The notes below the pieces were generated by a model that saw only the letters and a list, made by a program, of their open reading frames with translations, made no database searches and had not been told where the DNA came from. A DNA stretch of 64,000 nt from an uncultured Collinsella sp. (GTDB lineage: Bacteria; Actinomycetota; Coriobacteriia; Coriobacteriales; Coriobacteriaceae). Of the stretch, positions 52,901 through 60,863 are shown in pieces. The stretch spans positions 180,238-244,237 of the forward strand of contig CAUESV010000002.1 in NCBI GenBank assembly GCA_959020715.1. Direction: 5' to 3'. How positions within the stretch are numbered: position 1 is the first letter of the stretch; each line of letters opens with the position of its first letter. Position numbers and translations under genes: made by a program.

Positions 52901-53465
52901 CGATTACATCGAGGAGCAGCTGGCCGATCTGGAGAGCGCGCGCAAGGCGCTCACCAAGATCACGGTGGCCATTGATCGCAAGATGCGGAAGGCCTTCCTG
53001 GTGACGTTTGAGAAGGTCGACGCGAACTTCCGCGAGATCTTCGCTATGCTCTTCCCGGGCGGTCAGGCTCATCTGGAGATGACCGATCCCGAGCATCCTG
53101 CCGAGACGGGTATCGAGGTCGTGGCGCAGCCGCGCGGCAAGCGCATCACCAAGATGATGCTCATGTCGGGCGGCGAGAAGAGCCTGACGGCGCTCGCCTT
53201 GCTCTTTGCCGTGTATCGCACGCGCACGGTGCCGTTCTATGTGCTGGACGAGGTCGAGGCGGCACTCGATGACGCCAACCTGTCCAAGCTTATCGGTGCG
53301 CTCGACGTTTTGCGTTCCGATACGCAGCTCTTGGTTATCTCGCACCAGCGCCGTACTATGGAGGACGCTGACGTCCTCTACGGCGTCTCGATGCAAGCCG
53401 ACGGCGTCAGTCGCGTCGTCTCGCAAAAACTCGATCGCGAAACCGGAAAGGTCGTGAATGCATAA
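49929..53465 (+). CDS. smc: Chromosome partition protein SMC
   Basis: A 1178-aa ATPase that condenses and aligns chromosomes. The head N terminus has VIVGPNGSGKSNISDSILWV. Two long coiled coils (about 165-495 and 670-1000) flank a hinge near 510-660 (LGDVLEAPRKLEGLVEQLL). The C-terminal head has the signature LMSGGEKSLTALALLFAVY and Walker B FYVLDEVEAALDDANL. The start is a GTG after AGGAACC. The stop overlaps ftsY by one base. Confidence 0.98.
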   Translation: MYLKSLTLKGFKSFADRAHMTFEPGLTVIVGPNGSGKSNISDSILWVLGEQSAKQLRGQAMEDVIFSGSSARKPVGVAEVTLVLDNSDHMLPVDFDEVAITRRMYRSGESEYLINSSPCRLMDIQDILHDSGLGKDTHSIISQGKLDAILQSRPEERRALIEEAAGISKHKRRKERALKKIKSMDEHLMRARDINKEIARQLRPLERQVDRARKYKELSSRANELTQMLAVDELRSLQSQWNDLESRSKEGAAELELAQYRLGEKERELEKLQVMLEEKGLFVGDLGEQRRHMQDVVGRINSDMRLLEEKGHNMVSRLSDMRGQISSSEHQRRRVVEELEDARAQLEEVTGAHMQAQEDVDAAGPAAAELHERRVALDNQISQLTREQRDVQRVADNAALELAKVKDSLSNAEVEDNMYASRLEQIDEQLEEVTASLESRRDRAEELEGALEEARQAQVDAREAAEAARAALKDLRARESEARNKLSEVRSELASQKKLDARMADSSPLVSRLVGALGDDVSGRLGDVLEAPRKLEGLVEQLLAGDIDALLFDDTSALERAGRAALDQKKASGEALLVARGVTGSTAAEGAAGTRLVDLLSVRAGYGPVVEALLGGYYVVDDLAAALSAPVVDGVTYVTPDGARVSCGGLVRVGLDAGEASGALERKRRIRELEGLEPDLAAVFEHVSDQVVEANAAVEEARAAEGDAAGEIARLEGERRSLLSEIGRLEQSANNAEVERVRISKRREQASEAVRSARPRVDELTRSRDEARAQASDLGLQIAEANDELDRVRRDDSEAAGKLADAKVRLAQTSERLRSLKGRVPDLEHRLEGIDRRIRGTRQASRSLELLRLRVDPMHERYSALLERASDWAARLRDQASLEEADSASLKKTIEDAKAEVARAKERVDTASATQNELKVSRGKLEVQVEAAIKAITADGTTVLEEALMLPAPTDRDAAERELNQLVRQINNLGPVNQVAMEEYEQLKRRADYIEEQLADLESARKALTKITVAIDRKMRKAFLVTFEKVDANFREIFAMLFPGGQAHLEMTDPEHPAETGIEVVAQPRGKRITKMMLMSGGEKSLTALALLFAVYRTRTVPFYVLDEVEAALDDANLSKLIGALDVLRSDTQLLVISHQRRTMEDADVLYGVSMQADGVSRVVSQKLDRETGKVVNA

Positions 53466-54382
53466 TGGGATTCTTCGATGCTCTCTCGCGCGGACTTGAG
53501 CGCAGCCGCGAGGCCCTCAACGAGGTCTTTTACTTTGGCGGCGAGGTCGACGAGGATTTTTGGGAGGACCTGGAGGACACCCTCGTCATGGGTGACATGG
53601 GCGCCGAGGTCGCCATCAAGGTCTCCGATGACCTGCGCGATGCCGCGGCCAAGAAGAACCTCAAGACCGCCCCGCAACTCCGTCGCGCCCTGGCCGAGCA
53701 GCTTGAGCAGCACTTTGTGCCCACCGAGCGCGATCCGTTCTCCGATACGCCGAGCTGCGTGCTGTTTGTGGGCATTAACGGTGCCGGCAAGACCACGACG
53801 GTCGGTAAGATCGCGAGCGCCATGGCCGCCCGCGGCAAGAATGTCGTGATCGGCTCTGCCGATACGTTCCGCGCCGCCGCCATCGAGCAGCTCGATGTGT
53901 GGGGCCAGCGCGCTGGCGTCCCCGTCATCAAGCGCGACCGCGGCTCCGATCCGGCAAGTGTTTGCTACGACGTGCTCGACGAGGCCGACAAGCGCGGCAG
54001 CGACCTGGTGCTTATCGACACTGCCGGTCGTCTGCACACGAGCCCCGAGCTCATGCGCGAGCTTGCCAAGGTGGTTAACGTGACGCGTAAGCGCGCCGCC
54101 AATATGGCCGCCGGCCCCATGCCCGTCTCAGTCGTGCTCGTGATCGATGCCGCCACCGGCCAGAACGGTCTGAACCAGGCGCTCGAGTTTAACGAGGCAC
54201 TGGGCCTGGACGGTATTATCATGACTAAGCTCGACGGCACGGCTAAGGGCGGAATCGCCATGGCCGTGGCCGAGAAGCTCAAGCTCCCGATCCTGCGCGT
54301 GGGCGTGGGCGAGCAGGTCGATGACCTGCAGGAGTTCAATGCCAAAGATTTCTGCCGCGCCCTGGTGGGCGAGTCCAATTAA
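53465..54382 (+). CDS. ftsY: Signal recognition particle receptor FtsY
   Basis: A 305-aa SRP GTPase receptor at the membrane. It has the NG domain only, without the long acidic A region. The G motifs are FVGINGAGKTTTVGKIA, DTFRAAAIEQL, DTAGRLHTSPELM and TKLDGTAKGGIAM. Start codon overlaps the smc stop (TAATG). Confidence 0.97.
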   Translation: MGFFDALSRGLERSREALNEVFYFGGEVDEDFWEDLEDTLVMGDMGAEVAIKVSDDLRDAAAKKNLKTAPQLRRALAEQLEQHFVPTERDPFSDTPSCVLFVGINGAGKTTTVGKIASAMAARGKNVVIGSADTFRAAAIEQLDVWGQRAGVPVIKRDRGSDPASVCYDVLDEADKRGSDLVLIDTAGRLHTSPELMRELAKVVNVTRKRAANMAAGPMPVSVVLVIDAATGQNGLNQALEFNEALGLDGIIMTKLDGTAKGGIAMAVAEKLKLPILRVGVGEQVDDLQEFNAKDFCRALVGESN

Positions 54383-54392
54383 GGAGTGACTA

Positions 54393-55868
54393 GTGTTTGA
54401 TTCCCTGAGCGATCGCCTCAACGACACATTTGACCGCCTGCGCGGCAAGGGCAAGCTGACCGAGGCCGATATCACCTCGGCCATGCGCGACATTCGCATG
54501 GCGCTGCTCGAGGCCGACGTCAACTTCAAGGTCGTCAAGGAGTTCGTCGCCAAGACCAAGGAGCGCTGCATGACCGCCGAGGTCATGGAGTCGCTGTCGC
54601 CGGCGCAAAACGTCGTCAAGATCGTGCTCGACGAGCTCACCGAGATGCTCGGCTCCACCGAGAGCAAGCTCGTCTTTAGCAACCGCATCCCCAATGTCAT
54701 CATGCTCGTGGGCCTGCAGGGCTCCGGTAAGACCACGGCTGCCGTAAAGCTGGCCTACCTGCTCAAGAAGCAGGGCCGCTCGCCGCTGCTCGCCGCGTGC
54801 GACGTCTATCGTCCCGCCGCTGCCGACCAGCTGGCCACGCTTGGTGGCGAGATCGGCGTGCCGGTCTTCCGCGGTGACGGCGCGCACCCGGTCGACATCG
54901 CCAAGGGCGCCATCCAGGAGGCCGTCGACCACCTGCGCGACGTGGTCATCGTCGATACCGCCGGTCGTCTTCAGATCGACGAGCAGATGATGCAGGAGGC
55001 CGTCGACATCAAGAAGGCCGTCAAGCCCGACCAGGTGCTGATGGTCGTCGATGCTATGACCGGCCAGGATATCGTCAATGTGGTCTCGACGTTTGCCGAG
55101 CGCACCGACTTTGATGGCGTGATTATCTCCAAGCTCGATGGCGACGCCCGTGGCGGTGGCGCACTTTCGGTGCGTCAGGTGACCGGCAAGCCCATCAAGT
55201 TCGTGAGCATGGGCGAGAAACCCGATTCGCTGGAGCCGTTCTACCCCGACCGCATGGCCAAGCGAATCTTGGGCATGGGCGATGTCGTCGGCATTATCGA
55301 GAAGGCCCAGGAGGCAGCCGATGCAGAGCAGCTTGAGGCTGCCGAGCGTATGCTGCGCGAGGGCTTCACCATGAACGATATGCTCGACCAGATGAAAGCC
55401 GTCAAAAAGATGGGCGGCATGAAGGGTATCCTGGGCATGCTTCCCGGTGGCCAGCGCGCGCTCAACCAGATGGGCGGCAACTTGGACGAGGGCATCTTCG
55501 ACAAGAACGAGGCCATTATCATGTCGATGACCAAGGAGGAGCGCCTGCGTCCCTCCATCATCAACGGCCAGCGCCGCGCGCGTATCGCCAAGGGCGCCGG
55601 TGTGACCCCCACTGAGGTCAATAGCCTTATGAAGCAGTGGGGCGAGATGAATAAGATGATGGGCCGCATGCGCTCGATGGCCAATCAGGCGCAGGCCGGC
55701 GGCAAGAAGGGCAAGAAGGGTAAGAAGGGCAAAAAGATGCGCATGCCCAATATTCCCGGTCTGGATGCCATGGGCCTGGGCGGCATGGGCGGACTTGGGA
55801 CGGGCGGTCCTAAGTCCGATATGGACCTGCTGCGCCAGATGGAAGCGCAGATGCGCAACAAGAAGTAA
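54393..55868 (+). CDS. ffh: Signal recognition particle protein Ffh
   Basis: A 491-aa SRP54 GTPase. GTG 54393 follows AAGGAG. The NG domain has LVGLQGSGKTTAAVKLAYLL, CDVYRPAAADQLATL, VDTAGRLQIDEQMMQ and SKLDGDARGGGALSV. The M domain (about 325-450) is methionine-rich. The C terminus is a Lys/Gly-repeat (GKKGKKGKKGKK) followed by a Gly/Met-rich tail. No SRP RNA gene was recognised in the window. Confidence 0.98.
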   Translation: MFDSLSDRLNDTFDRLRGKGKLTEADITSAMRDIRMALLEADVNFKVVKEFVAKTKERCMTAEVMESLSPAQNVVKIVLDELTEMLGSTESKLVFSNRIPNVIMLVGLQGSGKTTAAVKLAYLLKKQGRSPLLAACDVYRPAAADQLATLGGEIGVPVFRGDGAHPVDIAKGAIQEAVDHLRDVVIVDTAGRLQIDEQMMQEAVDIKKAVKPDQVLMVVDAMTGQDIVNVVSTFAERTDFDGVIISKLDGDARGGGALSVRQVTGKPIKFVSMGEKPDSLEPFYPDRMAKRILGMGDVVGIIEKAQEAADAEQLEAAERMLREGFTMNDMLDQMKAVKKMGGMKGILGMLPGGQRALNQMGGNLDEGIFDKNEAIIMSMTKEERLRPSIINGQRRARIAKGAGVTPTEVNSLMKQWGEMNKMMGRMRSMANQAQAGGKKGKKGKKGKKMRMPNIPGLDAMGLGGMGGLGTGGPKSDMDLLRQMEAQMRNKK

Positions 55869-55890
55869 CGACTAGTTGAGTCGTGTATGG

Positions 55891-55926
55891 CGAAGGCCGC
55901 CTGGATGGTATTCCAGGCGGCCTTCG
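55891..55926. terminator. Strong hairpin between ffh and the convergent DUF134-NifX gene
   Basis: CGAAGGCCGCCTGGA (55891-55905) and its exact complement (55912-55926) form a 15-bp stem with a 6-base loop. The flanking T-tract is weak, but its position between two convergent genes fits a bidirectional terminator. Confidence 0.75.
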
Positions 55927-55980
55927 TCGTTGTGTGGTTTGTTGCGCGAATGGCACGTCTTGGCGCCAGAGCATTTGCCG

Positions 55981-56745
55981 CTAGTGGCAGCCACGGCCCT
56001 CGTGGCCCTCGTTCTCGTGATGGCCGTGGCAACCGCAGGATTCGCCGTGCTCATGGGTGTGCTCGTGGTCATGGCCGTGGCAGCCGCACGTGGCCTCGCC
56101 GGTCTGTGCGAGCGTGCCGGCAATGAGTGCCTCGACGCAGGCGTCGCAGCTGCCCTGGGCGCCTGCATAGACCGTGATGCCGGCCTGGGTAAGTGCGTTG
56201 ATGGCGCCGCCGCCGATACCGCCGCAGATGAGCGTGTCAACGCCACTGTTGGCAAGCAGGCCCGCCAGGGCGCCGTGACCGGTGCCGCCGGTGTCCACGA
56301 CCTGCTCGTTGAGCACCTTGCCGTCCTGAATGTCGTAGATCTTGAACTGCTCGCTGCGACCAAAGTGCATAAAGATGTTGCCGTTGTCGTACGTGGTTGC
56401 CACCCTCATGGTGTCGACCTCCTTTGCTGGCCATGTGGCCGTTGTCGTGGTGATGGGGGAGTATGCGATACTGCCGCCCTTGATACTCAGCGCGCGCCCG
56501 TTGACCAGCGCGTTTGCCACCTTGCGATGCGCTCGGCTGCAGATGGCCGCCACGGTGGCGCGAGCGATGCCCATTTGCTGGGCGACGGTCTGCTGATTGA
56601 GGCTTTCGAGGTCGCATAGGCGCAGGACTTCGAGCTCATCGACCGTCATCTCGATGGCGTCTCCGCTGGCAAGGCCGTCGGGGGTAAAGCCGCGATATTC
56701 GGGGATGATCCCAACTCGGCGTAATTTTTCGCGTCTTCCTGCCAT
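55981..56745 (-). CDS. DUF134 HTH fused to a NifX/NifB-type metal-cluster domain with His-rich tail
   Basis: A 254-aa protein; ATG 56745 follows TTGGAGAG. Residues 1-95 are a DUF134 DNA-binding domain (GRREKLRRVGIIPEYRGFTP, LRLCDLESLNQQTVAQQMGI, ARATVAAICSRAHRKVANAL). Residues about 115-215 are a dinitrogenase iron-molybdenum-cofactor domain (RVATTYDNGNIFMHFGRSEQ, GGIGGGAINALTQAGITVYA). The last 40 residues alternate CGCHGH, HDHEHTHEH and similar, a strong metal-binding tail. The layout suggests a metal- or cluster-sensing regulator; two palindromes over its own promoter point to autoregulation. Confidence 0.85.
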   Translation of the reverse strand: MAGRREKLRRVGIIPEYRGFTPDGLASGDAIEMTVDELEVLRLCDLESLNQQTVAQQMGIARATVAAICSRAHRKVANALVNGRALSIKGGSIAYSPITTTTATWPAKEVDTMRVATTYDNGNIFMHFGRSEQFKIYDIQDGKVLNEQVVDTGGTGHGALAGLLANSGVDTLICGGIGGGAINALTQAGITVYAGAQGSCDACVEALIAGTLAQTGEATCGCHGHDHEHTHEHGESCGCHGHHENEGHEGRGCH

Positions 56746-56759
56746 ACACTCTCCAAATC

Positions 56760-56828
56760 TGACATATGTCAACAATAGAATAGCGAACGTGTGGATTTGC
56801 GCAAGGTATTTCTGACATATGTCAGAAA
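56760..56828 (-). promoter_or_regulatory. DUF134-NifX promoter bracketed by two identical palindromes
   Basis: On the minus strand, TTGCGC (56804-56799), a 16-base spacer and TATTCT (56782-56777) form the promoter. TGACATATGTCA occurs at 56760-56771 just downstream, and again within the 20-bp perfect palindrome 56809-56828 just upstream. Their centres are 53 bp apart, five helical turns, so the two sites lie on the same DNA face. Confidence 0.75.
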
Positions 56829-56961
56829 AAGGAAAAGCTGATGTGACCACGAGTGCGGTGCCGCTCTGCCGTGCATTGCGTGTGCGGTCCAAGTGTTCCA
56901 TCCGATGCTGTGCGCCTGGGCTACAATAAAAATCGCTTATAGGCGACTGACAGGAGGGTCA

Positions 56962-57810
56962 ATGAGCAAGGCTGATCAACAGTTTGTAGCCATGTGTCGC
57001 GGTATTCTGGACCATGGCACCACCACCGAGGGCCAAAAGGTCCGTCCGGTGTGGGAGGACGGCACCCCTGCCTATACCATTAAAAACTTTGGCGTTACGG
57101 CACGCTACGACCTGCGCGAGGAGTTCCCCGCGCTCACTTTACGCCGTACGGCGCTTAAGTCTGCCATGGACGAGATCCTGTGGATCTATCAAAAGAAGTC
57201 CAATAACGTGCATGACCTCAACAGCCATATTTGGGATGAGTGGGCCGACGAGACCGGCTCCATCGGCAAGGCTTACGGGTATCAGATTGGGCAGAAGAGC
57301 CATTATGCCGAGGGCGACTTTGACCAGATGGACCGCGTGCTGTACGACCTTAAGCACACGCCGTACAGCCGCCGCATTATGACGAACACCTATGTGTTTA
57401 GCGACCTGTCCGAGATGCACCTGTATCCGTGCGCCTATAGCGTGACGTATAACGTGACGCAGCGCCCGCAGGACGACAAACCGACGCTCAACATGATTCT
57501 CAATCAGCGCAGCCAGGATATTTTGGCCGCGAACAACTGGAACGTGTGCCAGTACGCCATTTTGCTGATGATGGTCGCGCAGTCTGTCGATATGATTCCC
57601 GGCGAGTTGCTGCATGTGATTGCCGATGCCCACATTTACGACCGTCATGTCAACATCGTCCGCGAGCTTATCGAGCGTCCGCAGTTTGCGGCGCCTAAGG
57701 TAACGCTTAACCCCGACGTGCATGATTTTTACGCGTTTACGACTGATGACCTGATCGTCGAGGGCTATGAGCACGGCCCGCAGGTCAAGAACATTCCCAT
57801 TGCGGTGTAG
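56962..57810 (+). CDS. thyA: Thymidylate synthase ThyA
   Basis: A 282-aa enzyme converting dUMP to dTMP with methylene-tetrahydrofolate. ATG 56962 follows AGGAGGG. The active-site cysteine lies in HLYPCAYSVTYNV, with Ala where most ThyA have the His of PCH. The conserved RSQDILAANNWNVCQYAILL and PGELLHVIADAHIYDRH are intact. It is followed by folA, which regenerates tetrahydrofolate. Confidence 0.94.
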   Translation: MSKADQQFVAMCRGILDHGTTTEGQKVRPVWEDGTPAYTIKNFGVTARYDLREEFPALTLRRTALKSAMDEILWIYQKKSNNVHDLNSHIWDEWADETGSIGKAYGYQIGQKSHYAEGDFDQMDRVLYDLKHTPYSRRIMTNTYVFSDLSEMHLYPCAYSVTYNVTQRPQDDKPTLNMILNQRSQDILAANNWNVCQYAILLMMVAQSVDMIPGELLHVIADAHIYDRHVNIVRELIERPQFAAPKVTLNPDVHDFYAFTTDDLIVEGYEHGPQVKNIPIAV

Positions 57811-57819
57811 GTGGTGCTC

Positions 57820-58338
57820 ATGACGTGTAAGCTATCTGCTATCGTCGCCGTGTGTGACGATTGGGGCATTGGGTGCGAGGGCGACATGGTGGTGTCCAAT
57901 CGCGCCGACATGCGCCATTTTGTGGCGTGCACCAAGGGCTGTCCTGTCATCATGGGACGCAAGACGCTGCTGAGTTTTCCCGGTGGACGTCCGCTTAAGA
58001 ACCGCCGCAATATCGTGCTCACACGTGACGAGGATTTTGCGCCCGAGGGCGTTGACGTGGTGCATAGCTTCGACGAAGCGCTCGCCGCGGTAGCTGATGA
58101 ACCCGTTGCGTGGGTGATCGGCGGCGGCGAGGTGTATCGGCAGTTTTTGCCGTATTGCGCCGAGGCCGAGGTCACGCATAACCACTGCGTCCATCCCGTG
58201 GACACGTATTTTCCCAATTTGGACGCCGATCCTGCATGGGAAGTTTCGCAGGCTGGCGGGGTTGCCACGATTGCCGCGGGCGAGGGTGACGAGGGTCTCG
58301 ATTATGAGTTCGTGACATATCGTCGCGTTGAGGCGTGA
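57820..58338 (+). CDS. folA: Dihydrofolate reductase
   Basis: A 172-aa enzyme. ATG 57820 is preferred over GTG 57811, as GTAGGTGG is then at ribosome-site distance. Motifs: LSAIVAVCDDWGIGCEGDMV, HFVACTKGCPVIMGRKTL, RRNIVLTRDEDF and VIGGGEVYRQFLPYCAEAEV. It lies 9 bases after thyA, forming a thyA-folA operon. Confidence 0.95.
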   Translation: MTCKLSAIVAVCDDWGIGCEGDMVVSNRADMRHFVACTKGCPVIMGRKTLLSFPGGRPLKNRRNIVLTRDEDFAPEGVDVVHSFDEALAAVADEPVAWVIGGGEVYRQFLPYCAEAEVTHNHCVHPVDTYFPNLDADPAWEVSQAGGVATIAAGEGDEGLDYEFVTYRRVEA

Positions 58339-58382
58339 ATCGCCTAGCGTGAACGGTATTATCGGGTTGATTGAATGCATGG

Positions 58383-58401
58383 GGCGGCGCTTCGCGTCGC
58401 C
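58383..58401 (+). terminator. Hairpin after folA
   Basis: GGCGGCGC (58383-58390) pairs with GCGTCGCC (58394-58401), with one G-T wobble and a TTC loop. TCGTTT follows; the T-tract is short. Confidence 0.45.
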
Positions 58402-58447
58402 TCGTTTGGTATAGATGTGCTGTTAAGAAGGGTGCGGGCTGGCTGCT

Positions 58448-59362
58448 ATGACTGATGCCGTTGAGGTTCTGCGAATCGATTCGCTTACGGATGAGCGGCT
58501 CGACGCCTACGTGCGACTGACCGAGCGCGAGCTTCGCTGCGTGCTGGAGCCCCAAAAGGGTATCTTTATCGCTGAGAGTGCCAAGGTTATCGAGCGCGCG
58601 GTGCGTGCCGGATACCAGCCGGTGAGCTTTCTTTTGGGCGAACGCTGGCTCGATCAGATGATGCCGCTGTTTGAGCGCCTGGTTGTGCGCGAGGGCGCAG
58701 GTCCGGTTCCTGTGTTCGTTGCCTCCATGGAGCTCATGGAGCAATTGACGGGCTTTAACGTGACGCGCGGCGCGCTCGCGGCGTTTCGTCGCCCGCGGCA
58801 GATTCCGGTTGATGAGTTTCTCGACGGCGTCGTCGAGGCGGCGGGGGAGCGTCCGGTGCGTGTGTGCGTGCTCGAGGGCATTGTCGACCATACCAATGTG
58901 GGCGCGATTTTCCGTTCGGCGGCCGCATTGAACGTTGACGGTATTTTGGTCAGCCCTACGTGCTGCGACCCGCTGTACCGTCGCTCGGCCCGCGTGAGCA
59001 TGGGCACGGTGTTTCAGGTGCCGTGGACGCGCATTGGCAGCGAGGCTCGTGTGTGGCCGCACGATGGCCTGGCGGCACTGCACGAAGCCGGTTTTTCCTG
59101 TGCTGCCATGGCATTGACGGACGATTCCGTATCGCTGGACGATCCCGTGCTGCAGGAGATTGACCGCCTGGCAATCTTTATGGGTACCGAGGGTGCCGGT
59201 CTGGGTGCCAAGACTATCGCGGGCTGCGACCGGGCCGTACGCATTCCGATGGCGCACGGGGTCGATTCGCTTAACGTGGCAGCGGCGAGTGCCGTCGCCT
59301 TTTGGCAGCTGTGCCCGCACGTGAGTAATGAGTACCACTACCAGCCGGGGCTGTATCACTAG
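58448..59362 (+). CDS. SpoU/TrmH-family RNA 2'-O-methyltransferase
   Basis: A 304-aa protein. The N-terminal part (1-135) is the substrate-binding domain with GIFIAESAKVIERAV. The SPOUT knot has VCVLEGIVDHTNVGAIFRSA, DGILVSPTCCDPLYRRSARV, IFMGTEGAGLG and RIPMAHGVDSLNVAAASAVA, the three SpoU motifs. The target (tRNA or 23S rRNA) cannot be told from sequence alone. Confidence 0.9.
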   Translation: MTDAVEVLRIDSLTDERLDAYVRLTERELRCVLEPQKGIFIAESAKVIERAVRAGYQPVSFLLGERWLDQMMPLFERLVVREGAGPVPVFVASMELMEQLTGFNVTRGALAAFRRPRQIPVDEFLDGVVEAAGERPVRVCVLEGIVDHTNVGAIFRSAAALNVDGILVSPTCCDPLYRRSARVSMGTVFQVPWTRIGSEARVWPHDGLAALHEAGFSCAAMALTDDSVSLDDPVLQEIDRLAIFMGTEGAGLGAKTIAGCDRAVRIPMAHGVDSLNVAAASAVAFWQLCPHVSNEYHYQPGLYH

Positions 59363-59487
59363 GCAGATAGTTCGCACCGGGCTCTTATTCGGGGTGTTTC
59401 GGTCGACGCCGGTCGGTGCTAAGCTGGTATTGGCGTTGGTCTTAATTTGCTGTTTTGTCGGTTGACGTGCGCTTTTGGGGAGGGCGT

Positions 59488-60837
59488 GTGGCTAAGAAAT
59501 CTACGGCTATCGATGTAACGCAGGGCGTTATTTGGCAGCAGCTGCTGTCGCTGTGCGTTCCCATCTTTTTTAGTTCGTTTTTTCAGCAGGCATACACGCT
59601 CATCGGTACCTATATCGTCGGTCAGTTTGGCGGCAAGCTCGCGCTGGGTGGCATTCAAGCCACGATGGTGCTCACCGAGCTCTGCATTGGCTTTTGCGTT
59701 GGCGTCGGCGCCGGCTGCGCGGTCATTACCGGTCAGTATTTTGGTCAGCACGATGATGAGCGACTGAGTCGTTCAGTCCATACGGCCATGACGCTCGCGC
59801 TGGTGGGCGGTATCGTTTTCTCGATTCTTGGCATAGTGTTCGTTGAGCCCATGCTGGTACTTATGAACACGCCGCATGAACTATTGGCCGAGGGCGTGGC
59901 ATATGCTCGTTGCTATTTTGCCGCCATGGTTGCGGCGCTGCTGCTCAATATGGGAACGGCACTGCTGCGCGCCGTGGGCGACACGCGCGGGCCTGCTGTG
60001 ATCATCGCTTCCGGCTGTCTTGTTAATGCGGTGCTGGATGTCATCTTCGTTGCCGTGCTTCATATGGAGGCTCTGGGCTGCGGCATCGCGGTGGCGCTGA
60101 CCATTTGCTCCAACGCCACGATGATCGTGATTCGCATGATGCACGCACCGGGTGCGTGGCGGCTTTCGCTGTCCAAACTTGGCATTGATCCTGGCATTTG
60201 TAAGAGCATGATCTCGTGTGGTCTGCCGCTTGGCTTTCAGTCTGCTGCGTATTCGATTTCCAACGTTTTGATTCAGGTGTCGGTCAACTCGTTTGGCGCC
60301 GATGTCACCACGGCGTGGGGTCTTTCGGGTCGCTTGGATGGCATTGTCTGGATGGTTACCGAGGCGCTCGGCGTGTCGATCACCACGTTCTCGGCTCAGA
60401 ACTTTGGCGCGCGCAACTACGAGCGCATGCGCAAGGGCTACCATACGTCGCTCGTGCTGTCGTTTATGCTCATTGGCGGCCTGTCTGCCGTGCTGCTGGT
60501 ATTCTCGGGTCCGTTGTCGCGTCTGTTTGTCGACGATGCTTCGATTTCGGCGTATACCACGACGATTCTTCATTTTATCGCGCCGTTCTACGCGATCTTC
60601 TCGATTATCGAAAACGCGTCGGGCTCCATTCGCGGCGCCGGCGTGAGTCTGCAGCCTATGATGCTCACCATCTTTGGCACCGTTGTCTTGAGGGTGATCT
60701 GGGTGTTTGCGATCATGCCCTTCGATCCGTCGCTCGAGCATCTACTGCTGGTCTACCCCGTAACGTGGCTCATTACGGCCACGATGTTCACCATCTACCA
60801 CCACAGCGGCAACTGGCTCGGCCGCGCCACCGCCTAG
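59488..60837 (+). CDS. MATE-family efflux transporter
   Basis: A 449-aa protein with 12 membrane helices. GTG 59488 follows GGGGAGGG; the longer frame from 59455 lacks a site. It has the MATE half-repeats: LCVPIFFSSFFQQAYTLI, then GTALLRAVGDTRGPAVIIAS in the first half, and VNSFGADVTTAWGLSGR then NASGSIRGAGVSLQPMML in the second. It probably exports drugs or cationic compounds using a Na+ or H+ gradient. Its stop lies in a hairpin shared with cobO. Confidence 0.9.
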   Translation: MAKKSTAIDVTQGVIWQQLLSLCVPIFFSSFFQQAYTLIGTYIVGQFGGKLALGGIQATMVLTELCIGFCVGVGAGCAVITGQYFGQHDDERLSRSVHTAMTLALVGGIVFSILGIVFVEPMLVLMNTPHELLAEGVAYARCYFAAMVAALLLNMGTALLRAVGDTRGPAVIIASGCLVNAVLDVIFVAVLHMEALGCGIAVALTICSNATMIVIRMMHAPGAWRLSLSKLGIDPGICKSMISCGLPLGFQSAAYSISNVLIQVSVNSFGADVTTAWGLSGRLDGIVWMVTEALGVSITTFSAQNFGARNYERMRKGYHTSLVLSFMLIGGLSAVLLVFSGPLSRLFVDDASISAYTTTILHFIAPFYAIFSIIENASGSIRGAGVSLQPMMLTIFGTVVLRVIWVFAIMPFDPSLEHLLLVYPVTWLITATMFTIYHHSGNWLGRATA

Positions 60838-60863
60838 CCATTGGGGACGTCCGTAATGGCTAG
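60834..60863. repeat. Hairpin holding the stop codons of both convergent genes
   Basis: CTAGCCATT (60834-60842) and AATGGCTAG (60855-60863) are exact inverted copies with a 12-base loop GGGGACGTCCGT. The loop shares TTGGGGACGT with the palindrome at 40474. TAG of the MATE gene and TAG of cobO both lie in the arms. Confidence 0.6.
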
